A stretch of DNA of 64,000 nt, from assembly GCF_003610995.1 (NCBI RefSeq), contig NZ_CP032543.1, positions 6,510,001 through 6,574,000 of the forward strand. The letters run 5' to 3'. The DNA comes from Streptomyces griseus subsp. griseus (GTDB lineage Bacteria; Actinomycetota; Actinomycetes; Streptomycetales; Streptomycetaceae). A program made the position numbers and the translations under genes. The notes under the pieces are model-generated. The model did not search any database, was not told where the DNA came from, and saw nothing but the letters and a program-made list of their open reading frames with translations. Positions within the stretch are counted from its first letter, which is position 1. Every line of letters begins with the position of its first letter. Shown one piece after another: positions 18,391-26,296 of the stretch.

Positions 18391-18415
18391 AAGACCCCAC
18401 TTCGCGTGGGGTCTT
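18391..18415 (+). terminator. Terminator of tRNA-Leu
   Basis: AAGACCCCAC, a short loop and GTGGGGTCTT form a hairpin two bases after the tRNA CCA end. It is followed by CTGCTTTG, a weak T-rich tail. It is placed for termination of the tRNA transcript. Confidence 0.75.
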
Positions 18416-18475
18416 CTGCTTTGCCGGGCCGAGCCGGTGGCGTGATCCGACGGTGTGCGGGCGCTGCGGAACCGG

Positions 18476-18835
18476 TCAGCCGGCGGAGAACCACGTGGCC
18501 GACGCCAGGACCAGGGGTACCGGGCAGGCCAGGGCTCCCAGCAGAAGGCTGCGCACGTCACCGGACATACGGCGCACCGTCGGTGCCCGGCAGACCGCGA
18601 CGAGCATGCCCGCGCCACCGCACAGGACCGTGGAGCAGCTGAGCAGGAAGCTTCCGACCGGTGCACCCGCCGCCGCTCCCCACAGCACTGTCACCCCGAC
18701 CAAGGCGCACAGCCAGGAGGCGGACAGCGACGTGAGCAGCCAGAGCACCGCGGAGAGCGCCACCACACCGGGGCGCCTGGGCGGAGGAGGGGTGCGTGCC
18801 GACCGGTAGGGGGCGTCGTACGCGCGGGGATCCAT
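18476..18835 (-). CDS. Small hypothetical membrane protein
   Basis: A 119-residue protein of unknown family. The ATG at 18835 (MDPRAYDAPYRS) has GAGGA upstream; an in-frame ATG at 18895 lacks one. The N-terminal ~25 residues are Pro/Arg-rich. Three hydrophobic helices follow: about residues 25-45 (VVALSAVLWLLTSL), a second around LCALVGVTVLWGAAAGAP, and a C-terminal LLLGALACPVPLVLASATW. A short loop CRAPTVRRMSGDVR separates the helices. It stands alone between the tRNA and the ribose locus. Confidence 0.65.
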   Translation of the reverse strand: MDPRAYDAPYRSARTPPPPRRPGVVALSAVLWLLTSLSASWLCALVGVTVLWGAAAGAPVGSFLLSCSTVLCGGAGMLVAVCRAPTVRRMSGDVRSLLLGALACPVPLVLASATWFSAG

Positions 18836-19028
18836 GGTCTGATCCTCGCCAGGGGCCCGCCGTCCGGGCATGAGGCGCATGACCCGATCCGGCACGGCTT
18901 CGTACTCACTTCAGCGGTCGCGGCACGCGCCGGGCGGCATGATCAGCCCGGCACGCAGCCCAGCCCCGTCCCGCCGCTCCCGTCACGATCCGGTCTCGGA
19001 CGCGGAGGGGGGTCTTGTTTTCAGCCGT

Positions 19029-19063
19029 GTAATCGATTCCAATCGTCCCTGTAATCGATTCCA
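19029..19063 (+). promoter_or_regulatory. Tandem LacI-type operator candidates before the ribose operon
   Basis: The 13-mer GTAATCGATTCCA occurs twice, at 19029-19041 and 19051-19063. Start-to-start spacing is 22 bp, about two helical turns. Each copy contains the perfect palindrome AATCGATT with the central CG typical of LacI-family operators. They lie 68-102 bases before the regulator gene, so they are probably autoregulatory sites controlling the whole rbs operon. No clear -35/-10 could be assigned. Confidence 0.7.
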
Positions 19064-19130
19064 TGGCGTCGTGCGAGCGGTCCGCCCCTGGTTTCGAGGT
19101 GTACGGAACCCACAAGGAGGTGGTCCGGAC

Positions 19131-20147
19131 ATGGCGAGCATCAAGGATGTCGCGGCCGCGGCGGGTGTGTCCGTCGCGACGGTCTCGCGGGTGCTGAACA
19201 GCCATCCGTCCGTCAGTGCGGAGGCGCGTGCCCGCGTTCTCGCCGCCGTCGACGGCCTCGGCTACCGGCCCAACGCCGTGGCCCGCTCGCTGCGCACCGC
19301 GCAGACCCGCACCCTCGGCCTGGTCATCAGTGACGTACTCAATCCGTACTTCACCGAGCTGGCCCGCTTCGTCGAGGAGGAGGCCCGCGCGCTCGGCTAC
19401 AGCGTCATCATCGGCAACGCCGACGAGCGGCCCGAGCTCCAGGACCACCACATCCGCACGCTCATCGACCGCAGGATCGACGGGCTGCTCGTCTCACCCG
19501 CCGACGGCGGCTCCCCGCTGATGCGGGAGGTCGCCCTGGGCGGTACGCCGATGGTCTTCGTGGACCGCTGGATCCCCGGCATCGACGTGCCCGTCGTCCG
19601 GGCCGACGGTACGGGCGCGGTCAAAGACCTGGTCGCGCATCTGCACGGGCTCGGCCACCGCAGGCTCGCGATCATCGCCGGGCCCGCGGCCACCACCACC
19701 GGCAACGAGCGTGTCGAGGCCTTCCGGGACGCGATGGGGGAGCTCGGGCTCGCCCTGCCCGACGCCTACATCGGACAGGGCGACTTCCAGGCCGCCAGCG
19801 GACGGCGGGCCACCGAGGGGTTCCTCGCGCTGCCCGAGCCGCCCGAGGTCGTCTTCGCCGCCGACAACCTGATGGCGCTCGGCGCGCTGGACGCGATCCG
19901 GGCCCGGGGGCTGCGAGTTCCCGGCGACATCGCGCTCGCGGCCTTCGACGACATCCCGTGGTTCGTCCACACGGATCCGCCGATCACCGCCATCGCCCAG
20001 CCGACCGCGGACCTGGCCCGCGCCGCCGTACGCGCGCTGGCCGACCTGATCGAAGGACGGACCCCGCAGTCCGTCACCCTGCCCGCCCGTCTCGTCGTAC
20101 GCCGCTCGTGCGGACAGGACGCGACCGACCAGAGGAGCGACCGGTGA
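19131..20147 (+). CDS. LacI-family transcriptional regulator of ribose uptake
   Basis: A 338-residue regulator. The N-terminal helix-turn-helix and hinge helix are clear (IKDVAAAAGVSVATVSRVLN and GYRPNAVARSLR). The effector domain carries TLGLVISDVLNPYFTELARF and VVFAADNLMALGALDAIRARG. AAGGAGG lies 11 bases before the ATG. The stop overlaps the RbsA start by four bases, so the regulator is the first gene of its target operon. It probably binds the tandem operators at 19029-19063 and is released by ribose; the effector is inferred from the neighbours. Confidence 0.95.
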   Translation: MASIKDVAAAAGVSVATVSRVLNSHPSVSAEARARVLAAVDGLGYRPNAVARSLRTAQTRTLGLVISDVLNPYFTELARFVEEEARALGYSVIIGNADERPELQDHHIRTLIDRRIDGLLVSPADGGSPLMREVALGGTPMVFVDRWIPGIDVPVVRADGTGAVKDLVAHLHGLGHRRLAIIAGPAATTTGNERVEAFRDAMGELGLALPDAYIGQGDFQAASGRRATEGFLALPEPPEVVFAADNLMALGALDAIRARGLRVPGDIALAAFDDIPWFVHTDPPITAIAQPTADLARAAVRALADLIEGRTPQSVTLPARLVVRRSCGQDATDQRSDR

Positions 20148-21712
20148 CCGCACCGGAGAAGCAACTGGTGCACCACGCCGATGAATTGCTGCGTATCGAA
20201 GGTCTGCGCAAGACCTTCCCCGGCGTGGTGGCGCTCGACAACGTCGACTTCGACCTGCGCAGAGGCGAGGTCCATGTCCTGCTCGGCGAGAACGGCGCCG
20301 GAAAGAGCACCCTCATCAAGATGCTCTCCGGCGCCTACCGCCCCGACCGTGGCCGAATCCTCGCCGAGGGCCGCGAGGTGCGCATCAACAACGCGCAGGA
20401 CGCCGAAGGGCTCGGCATCGCCACCATCTACCAGGAGTTCAACCTGGTCCCCGACCTGACGGTGGCCGAGAACATCTTCCTCGGCCGCCAGCCGCGCCGC
20501 CTCGGTCTCATCGACCACCGGCGCATGCGGGCGGACGCGGAGAAGCTGCTGCGCCGGGTCGGCGTCGACGTGCGCCCGGACGCCAAGGTCCGTGAACTGG
20601 GCATCGCCCGGCTCCAGATGGTCGAGATCGCCAAGGCTCTCAGCCTGGAGGCGCGCGTGCTCATCATGGACGAGCCGACCGCCGTGCTGACTTCGGAGGA
20701 GGTCGACAAACTCTTCGCGATCGTCCGGCAGTTGCGTGCGGACGGCGTCGGGATCGTCTTCATCACCCACCACTTGGAGGAGATCGCCGCGCTCGGTGAC
20801 CGCGTCACCGTTCTGCGCGATGGCCGCAGCATCGACCAGGTGCCCGCCTCCACACCCGAGGACGAGCTCGTCCAGCTCATGGTCGGCCGCAGCATCGACC
20901 AGCAGTATCCGCGCGAACGCCCTGACACGGGCGAGGTGTTGCTGTCCGTCCGGGGGCTCACCCGGGACGGTGTCTTCCGCGACATCAGCTTCGACGTGCA
21001 CGCCGGTGAGGTCGTCGGCCTCGCGGGACTCGTCGGCGCAGGCCGTACGGAGGTGGCGCGCGCGGTCTTCGGCGCCGACCCGTACGACGCGGGCACCGTC
21101 GACGTACGCGGAGAGCGCCTCGCCCGGCACGACGTGCCCGCCGCGATGGGCGCCGGGATAGGCCTCGTACCGGAGGACCGCAAGGGGCAGGGGCTGGTTC
21201 TCGACGCCTCCGTACAGGAGAACCTCGGCCTGGTCACCCTGCGTTCCGCGACCCGCTCCGGGCTGGTGGACCTGAAAGGCCAGCGTACGGCGGCGGCCCG
21301 CATCGCGAAGCAGCTCGGCGTCCGCATGTCCGGCCTCGGCCAGCACGTCCGCACCCTCTCCGGCGGCAACCAGCAGAAGGTCGTCATCGGCAAGTGGCTG
21401 CTGGCCGACACCCGGGTGCTCATCCTCGACGAGCCCACCCGGGGCATCGACGTCGGCGCCAAGGTCGAGATCTACCAGCTCGTCAACGAGCTCACCGCAT
21501 CCGGCCACGCCGTCCTGATGATCTCCAGCGACCTGCCCGAGGTCCTCGGCATGAGCGACCGGGTGCTGGTCATGGCCCAGGGCCGGATCGCCGGCGAACT
21601 CCACGCCGACGAGGCCACCCAAGACGCCGTCATGGCCCTCGCGGTCTCCACCGCCGGCACCCACGAACACCCCGCACCGAAGAACGAAGAGGAGGGCCCC
21701 CGTGGCCACTGA
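20144..21712 (+). CDS. rbsA: Ribose ABC transporter ATP-binding protein RbsA
   Basis: A 522-residue double-ATPase subunit of the ribose-type importer. The first nucleotide-binding domain has Walker A GENGAGKST (residues 48-56), Walker B VLIMDEPTAVL and the switch His in VFITHHLEE. The second has the usual degenerate P-loop GLVGAGRTEVAR, signature LSGGNQQKVVIGKWL and ILDEPTRGIDVG. It starts by GTGA overlap with the regulator and overlaps the downstream fusion by 11 bases. It supplies energy at the cytoplasmic face. Confidence 0.95.
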   Translation: MTAPEKQLVHHADELLRIEGLRKTFPGVVALDNVDFDLRRGEVHVLLGENGAGKSTLIKMLSGAYRPDRGRILAEGREVRINNAQDAEGLGIATIYQEFNLVPDLTVAENIFLGRQPRRLGLIDHRRMRADAEKLLRRVGVDVRPDAKVRELGIARLQMVEIAKALSLEARVLIMDEPTAVLTSEEVDKLFAIVRQLRADGVGIVFITHHLEEIAALGDRVTVLRDGRSIDQVPASTPEDELVQLMVGRSIDQQYPRERPDTGEVLLSVRGLTRDGVFRDISFDVHAGEVVGLAGLVGAGRTEVARAVFGADPYDAGTVDVRGERLARHDVPAAMGAGIGLVPEDRKGQGLVLDASVQENLGLVTLRSATRSGLVDLKGQRTAAARIAKQLGVRMSGLGQHVRTLSGGNQQKVVIGKWLLADTRVLILDEPTRGIDVGAKVEIYQLVNELTASGHAVLMISSDLPEVLGMSDRVLVMAQGRIAGELHADEATQDAVMALAVSTAGTHEHPAPKNEEEGPRGH

Positions 21713-23657
21713 GACACTCAAGAGTGACACGGGCGCAGGTGGCACTTCCGTGATACGCCGCGTCCTGCTCGACAACGGCGCGCTCAGCGCCCTGGTCGTC
21801 CTGGTGGTGGCGATGTCGCTGCTCTCCGGCGACTTCCTGACCACGCAGAACCTGCTGAACGTCGGCGTGCAGGCGGCCGTCACCGCCATCCTCGCGTTCG
21901 GCGTCACCTTCGTCATCGTCTCGGCGGGCATCGACCTCTCCGTCGGCTCGGTGGCGGCCCTGTCCGCCACGGTCCTGGCCTGGTCGGCGACGTCCGCCGG
22001 GGTCCCGGTCGCCCTCGCGGTCGTGCTCGCGATCGTCACGGGTATCGCCTGCGGCTTCGTGAACGGCGCCCTCGTCTCGTACGGCAAACTCCCGCCGTTC
22101 ATCGCTACGCTGGCCATGCTCTCGATCGCCCGCGGCCTCTCGCTCGTCATCTCGCAGGGCAGCCCGATCGCGTTCCCCGACTCCGTCTCCCGGCTCGGCG
22201 ACACCCTCGGCGGCTGGCTCCCCGTCCCGGTCCTCGTGATGATCGCGATGGGCCTGATCACCGCCCTCATCCTCGGGCGCACCTTCATCGGCCGCTCCAT
22301 GTACGCCATCGGCGGCAACGAGGAGGCGGCCCGGCTCTCCGGTCTCCGGGTCAAGCGCCAGAAGATCGTCATCTACGCGCTCTCCGGCCTCTTCGCCGCC
22401 GTCGCGGGCATCGTCCTGGCCTCGCGCCTCGTCTCCGCCCAGCCGCAGGCCGCCCAGGGGTACGAACTCGACGCCATCGCCGCCGTCGTCATCGGCGGCG
22501 CCAGCCTGGCCGGCGGGGTGGGCAAGGCGTCCGGCACCCTGATCGGCGCGCTCATCCTCGCCGTACTCCGCAACGGCCTCAACCTCCTCTCGGTCTCCGC
22601 GTTCTGGCAGCAGGTCGTCATCGGCGTCGTCATCGCCCTCGCCGTCCTCCTCGACACGCTGCGCCGCAAGGCCGGTTCGGGCGCGGCCTCCTCGGCCGGA
22701 ACAGCCCCCGGCGCACCGGGTTCCGGGCGCAGGGGCGCGCTCAAGTTCGCCGGTGCGGCCCTCTCCGTGGCCGTCGTCGTCGGCGGGGTGTCCTACTTCA
22801 ACTCCGGTTCGTCCGGCGGCACGACGAAGGTCGGCATGTCCCTCTCGACGCTCAACAACCCCTTCTTCGTGCAGATGAAGGACGGCGCACAGGCCGAGGC
22901 CAGGAAGGCGGGCATCGACCTCACCGTCACCGACGCCCAGAACGACGCCTCGCAGCAGGCCAACCAGCTCCAGAACTTCACCAGTTCGGGAGTCTCGTCC
23001 ATCATCGTCAACCCGGTGGACTCCGACGCCGTCGGCCCGGGTGTCCGCAGCGCCAACAAGGCCGACATCCCCGTGATCGCCGCCGACCGCGGCGTGAACA
23101 AGGCCGACACCGCCACCCTCGTCGCCTCCGACAACGTGGCGGGCGGCAAGCTCGCCGCCGACGCGCTGGCCGACGAACTGGGAGGCAAGGGCAGCATCGT
23201 CATCCTCCAGGGCACGGCGGGCACCTCCGCCAGTCGCGAGCGCGGAGCGGGCTTCGCCGAAGGGCTCAAGGCATACCCGGACATCAAGGTGGTCGCCAAG
23301 CAGCCCGCGGACTTCGACCGCACCAAGGGCCTGGACGTCATGACCAACCTGATCCAGTCACACCCGGGCATCACCGGCGTCTTCGCCGAGAACGACGAGA
23401 TGGCGCTCGGCGCGGTCAAGGCGCTCGGCAGCAAGGCCGGCAAGTCCGTGTCGGTCGTCGGCTTCGACGGCACCCCGGACGGCCTGAAGGCCGTGGAGGC
23501 CGGGACGCTGTACGCGTCGGTGGCCCAGCAGCCCAGCGAGCTGGGCCGGATCGCGGTGCAGAACGCCGTGAAGGCGGCGAAGGGCGACACGGTCGAGAAG
23601 ACGGTGAAGGTGCCGGTCAAGGTGGTCACCCGCGAGAACGTCGCCGACTTCTCCTGA
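21702..23657 (+). CDS. Fused ribose permease and substrate-binding protein (RbsC-RbsB)
   Basis: A 651-residue polypeptide joining two proteins that are normally separate. Residues 1 to ~325 are an RbsC-like permease (FGVTFVIVSAGIDLSVGSV, PPFIATLAML, GGNEEAARLSGLRVKRQK, DAIAAVVIGGASLAGGVGK). A Gly/Ala/Pro linker and an extra hydrophobic helix follow (about 350-368, FAGAALSVAVVVGGVSYF). An RbsB-like binding domain then runs to the end (TKVGMSLSTLNNPFFVQMKD, GVFAENDEMALGAVKALG). The extra helix should place the binding domain outside, replacing a lipid anchor. There is no internal stop or frameshift. The GTG start overlaps rbsA. Confidence 0.93.
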   Translation: MATETLKSDTGAGGTSVIRRVLLDNGALSALVVLVVAMSLLSGDFLTTQNLLNVGVQAAVTAILAFGVTFVIVSAGIDLSVGSVAALSATVLAWSATSAGVPVALAVVLAIVTGIACGFVNGALVSYGKLPPFIATLAMLSIARGLSLVISQGSPIAFPDSVSRLGDTLGGWLPVPVLVMIAMGLITALILGRTFIGRSMYAIGGNEEAARLSGLRVKRQKIVIYALSGLFAAVAGIVLASRLVSAQPQAAQGYELDAIAAVVIGGASLAGGVGKASGTLIGALILAVLRNGLNLLSVSAFWQQVVIGVVIALAVLLDTLRRKAGSGAASSAGTAPGAPGSGRRGALKFAGAALSVAVVVGGVSYFNSGSSGGTTKVGMSLSTLNNPFFVQMKDGAQAEARKAGIDLTVTDAQNDASQQANQLQNFTSSGVSSIIVNPVDSDAVGPGVRSANKADIPVIAADRGVNKADTATLVASDNVAGGKLAADALADELGGKGSIVILQGTAGTSASRERGAGFAEGLKAYPDIKVVAKQPADFDRTKGLDVMTNLIQSHPGITGVFAENDEMALGAVKALGSKAGKSVSVVGFDGTPDGLKAVEAGTLYASVAQQPSELGRIAVQNAVKAAKGDTVEKTVKVPVKVVTRENVADFS

Positions 23658-23701
23658 CCCCGGCTCCCGGCCCCCGAGCGACGAAAGCAGGAAGCAGAGA
23701 T

Positions 23702-24628
23702 ATGCACGACAACGCCTCCGGCGACGACCGTTACGACCTCCTGGTGGTCGGCTCGGCCAACGCCGACCTGGTGATCGGCGTCGAACGCCGCCCCGCCCCC
23801 GGCGAGACGGTCCTCGGCTCCGACCTGGCCGTCCACCCGGGCGGCAAGGGAGCCAACCAGGCAGTCGCGGCAGCCCGGTTGGGAGCCCGTACGGCGCTGC
23901 TCGCCCGGGTCGGCGACGACGACCACGGCCGTCTGCTGCTGGAGAGCCAGCGCGCGGCGGGCGTGGAGACCGGCGGCGTCCTGGTCGGCGGGGCCCCGAC
24001 CGGTGTCGCGCTGATCACCGTGGACCCCTCGGGCGACAACAGCATCGTGGTGTCCCCGGGCGCCAACGGCCGCCTCACCCCCGAGGACGTGGCTGCGGCG
24101 GCCCCGCTGCTCGCGGACGCGCGGGTGGTCTCCGTACAGCTGGAAATTCCCCTGGAGACGGTCGCGGAGACAGCGCGCGGCCTGGCCCCCGGGGCGCGCC
24201 TCGTCCTCAACCCGTCCCCGCCCGCCCCCCTGCCCGACGAGGTCCTGGCCGCCTGCGACCCGCTCGTGGTCAACGAGCACGAGGCGCGGTTCATGCTGGG
24301 CGCGGCTGCGGGCCGGACCCCGCACGACTGGGCCCCGGCCCTCCTCGCGCTCGGCCCGCGCTCGGTCGTGATCACCCTGGGCGCGGCGGGGGCGCTGGTG
24401 GCCGACGGCCGGACGGACTCCCTGGACCACCTGGTCAGCCCGAAGGTGGAGGCCGTCGACACGACGGGGGCCGGGGACGCGTTCACCGCTGCCCTGGCCT
24501 GGCGCCTGGGCCGGGGCGACGACCTGCGCGAGGCAGCGGCCTTCGCGGTACGGGTGGGGGCGGCGGCGGTCACGTCGCGGGGTGCCCAGGCGTCCTTCCC
24601 GACTCCGGCGGAGGTCGACGCGCTGTGA
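23702..24628 (+). CDS. rbsK: Ribokinase
   Basis: A 308-residue PfkB-family sugar kinase that phosphorylates ribose to ribose 5-phosphate using ATP. The N-terminal signature VHPGGKGANQAVAAARLGA and the C-terminal catalytic motif DTTGAGDAFTAALAWRLG (catalytic Asp) are intact, and the length is normal. It begins 44 bases after the transporter fusion with GCAGGAAGCAG upstream. It overlaps rbsD by four bases, so the cytoplasmic steps are encoded right after uptake. Confidence 0.96.
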   Translation: MHDNASGDDRYDLLVVGSANADLVIGVERRPAPGETVLGSDLAVHPGGKGANQAVAAARLGARTALLARVGDDDHGRLLLESQRAAGVETGGVLVGGAPTGVALITVDPSGDNSIVVSPGANGRLTPEDVAAAAPLLADARVVSVQLEIPLETVAETARGLAPGARLVLNPSPPAPLPDEVLAACDPLVVNEHEARFMLGAAAGRTPHDWAPALLALGPRSVVITLGAAGALVADGRTDSLDHLVSPKVEAVDTTGAGDAFTAALAWRLGRGDDLREAAAFAVRVGAAAVTSRGAQASFPTPAEVDAL

Positions 24629-25014
24629 AGAAGTCCGGCATCCTCAACCGCCACCTGGCCGGAGCCATCGCCGAACTCGGCCATGGGGACACCGTGTTGA
24701 TCTGCGACGCGGGCATGCCGATCCCACCCGGCCCCCGCGTGGTCGACCTCGCCTTCCGCGCCGGGACCCCGTCGTTCGCCGAGGTGCTGGAGGGCCTTCT
24801 CGACGAGCTGGCGGTGGAGGGTGCGACGGCGGCCCTGGAGGTCCGCGACGCCAACCCGGAGGCCACGGCGCTCCTGGACGGCCGCTTCCCCCGGCTGGAG
24901 CTGATCCCGCACGACGAGCTCAAGGCGCGCACATCGGCCGCCCGCCTGGTGGTACGGACGGGGGAGGCACGGCCGTACGCGAACGTGCTGCTGCGGTGCG
25001 GGGTGTTCTTCTGA
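24625..25014 (+). CDS. rbsD: D-ribose pyranase
   Basis: A 129-residue RbsD/FucU-family mutarotase converting beta-pyranose to beta-furanose ribose, the form used by ribokinase. Family features are MKKSGILNRHLAGAIAELGH with the catalytic His, LICDAGMPIP and the C-terminal RTGEARPYANVLLRCGV. The GTG start overlaps the ribokinase stop (GTGA). It is the last gene of the operon, followed by a strong hairpin. Confidence 0.95.
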   Translation: MKKSGILNRHLAGAIAELGHGDTVLICDAGMPIPPGPRVVDLAFRAGTPSFAEVLEGLLDELAVEGATAALEVRDANPEATALLDGRFPRLELIPHDELKARTSAARLVVRTGEARPYANVLLRCGVFF

Positions 25015-25030
25015 GGGCAGGCTGACGACT

Positions 25031-25073
25031 CGTGGGCGGGCCGCACCCCGGTGTGGGGTGGGGCCCGCCCACG
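25031..25073 (+). terminator. Strong hairpin at the end of the ribose operon
   Basis: A 19-bp inverted repeat with one mismatch (25031-25049 with 25055-25073) and a 5-base loop lies 16 bases after the rbsD stop. This is one of the most stable hairpins in the window and a good terminator. Confidence 0.8.
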
Positions 25074-25445
25074 AGAAGAAGCCTGGCCGATCGTGGTGGT
25101 CCGTACCCGTCCGGACCGGGGCCGTCGGGACGCCGCGTGGGCTCTGCTCGCCCGGGCGCTGGAGAGCGGGCCCCCGGACCTGTGGTCGTCCCCGCGACCA
25201 CCCTCGCCACGCTCCGGCAGCAGGACTGGGATGTCCCGGCCGCCATCGAACACCTCGCCGGAGTCGTCTCCCTGTCCTGGCCCACCGCTCGGCCGGCCGC
25301 CCGGACGGTCATCGTCCTCGTCCCGAGGGGGTGCGGGCGCCGCTCCTGGTGCGAGGACGATCCCGATGACGATCCGTCCGGGCCGCCGGAGTGGGCGCGG
25401 TGGTGGAGATCGGGTAGCCGTCCCGGGCGAGGGTGGTGCGCCGCG
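25051..25445 (+). pseudogene. Frameshifted gene remnant of unknown family
   Basis: Between the rbs hairpin and the amidohydrolase there is no intact gene, but two frames show strong coding bias in succession. One reads IVVVRTRPDRGRRDAAWALL up to about 25170. The next, one base earlier, reads VVVPATTLATLRQQDW and ARTVIVLVP. The switch falls at GGGCCCCC (25168-25175); one extra C would join them. The N-terminus runs into the rbs terminator, so the gene also seems 5'-truncated. I do not recognise the family. A sequencing error in the C run is the alternative to real decay. Confidence 0.4.
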
Positions 25446-26240
25446 TCAGCACCCGGCCACCAGCTCCGCCAGCGCCCCGGCCAGCGCGTCCAGCCCCGGC
25501 CCCGCCGGGCCGCCCGGCTCGGTCATGTACGTGTCGCGACGGATCTCGATCATCAGGGCGGTGACCCGGCGGTCCGAGCCGTAGTGCTTCAGCGGGACGT
25601 ACGTACCGGCGAACGGGCTGTCGACCCCCGTCCCCCCGAACCCCGCGAACGCCTCCTCCGCCAGCGAGCGCAGCTCCGGCGGAGTGTGGAACGGGTCGGT
25701 GCCCAGGCAGATCGGCGGGCGGGGGCCGGTGCCGTGGAGTTCGTACGGGAGGGGCTCGCTCGGGTACGAGTGGACGTCGACGATCACCGCACGGCCCGTG
25801 GCGGCGATCCGGGCGTCGACCGCCTCCGTCATGGCTTGGGCATAGGGGTGGAAGTACCGGGTCAGCAGCGGGTGTTGGTCGATGTCCCGGGTCCGCAGAC
25901 GTTCGCGGTGGGTGGTGTGCGTGTAGACCGCGCCCATGCCCACGGCCCGCATCTCCTCGCGGTCGTCCGGGAAGCGTTCGGGGTCGACGACCAGGCGGGA
26001 GAGGGCGTTGACGAAGCGCCAGGGCCGGGTGGGGCAGGCCTCGGTGGCCCGGGCCGCCAGTTCGGCGGTGTGGGAGTCGGTGATGTGGTCGAGTTCCCGC
26101 TCCAGAGCCCCGCCGTCCAGGAGGATTCCGCCGCGTACCTCCTTGGGAATCCTTCGCGACCCGTGCGGTACGTGCAGCAGTACCGGGGAGCCGGGGCTTC
26201 CGGGGAGGAGCTGGAACGACGGCTGGGCGACGGTGCTCAT
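25446..26240 (-). CDS. N-formylglutamate amidohydrolase-family protein
   Basis: A 264-residue FGase-family metallohydrolase. Family segments are VLLHVPHGSRRIP, ELDHITDSHTAEL, VIVDVHSYPSEPLPYE and TALMIEIRRDTYM, giving the conserved His/Asp/Glu zinc site. The canonical enzyme releases formate from N-formylglutamate at the end of histidine degradation. No hut genes are nearby, so the substrate may differ. The gene stands alone, with the sphingomyelinase upstream on the same strand. Confidence 0.88.
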   Translation of the reverse strand: MSTVAQPSFQLLPGSPGSPVLLHVPHGSRRIPKEVRGGILLDGGALERELDHITDSHTAELAARATEACPTRPWRFVNALSRLVVDPERFPDDREEMRAVGMGAVYTHTTHRERLRTRDIDQHPLLTRYFHPYAQAMTEAVDARIAATGRAVIVDVHSYPSEPLPYELHGTGPRPPICLGTDPFHTPPELRSLAEEAFAGFGGTGVDSPFAGTYVPLKHYGSDRRVTALMIEIRRDTYMTEPGGPAGPGLDALAGALAELVAGC

Positions 26241-26253
26241 GGAGCGGGTCCTT

Positions 26254-26293
26254 CACGGGTGGGGCGGGGAGGGCCCCGATTGTCCCACCCGTG
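26254..26293 (-). terminator. Hairpin after the sphingomyelinase gene
   Basis: CACGGGTGGG (26254-26263) pairs with CCCACCCGTG (26284-26293) immediately after the minus-strand sphingomyelinase stop. It may separate that transcript from the amidohydrolase gene that starts 14 bases further on. Confidence 0.45.
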
Positions 26294-26296
26294 CGG

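Noticed and set aside
18301..18415. Integration site of a mobile element at the tRNA gene
   Set aside because: No integrase, no repeated tRNA 3' end and no foreign-composition island appear downstream.
19766..22372. An 868-residue minus-strand open frame opposite the ribose operon
   Set aside because: It covers the lacI, rbsA and permease genes completely, shows low-complexity composition and no domain; it is a GC-bias artefact.
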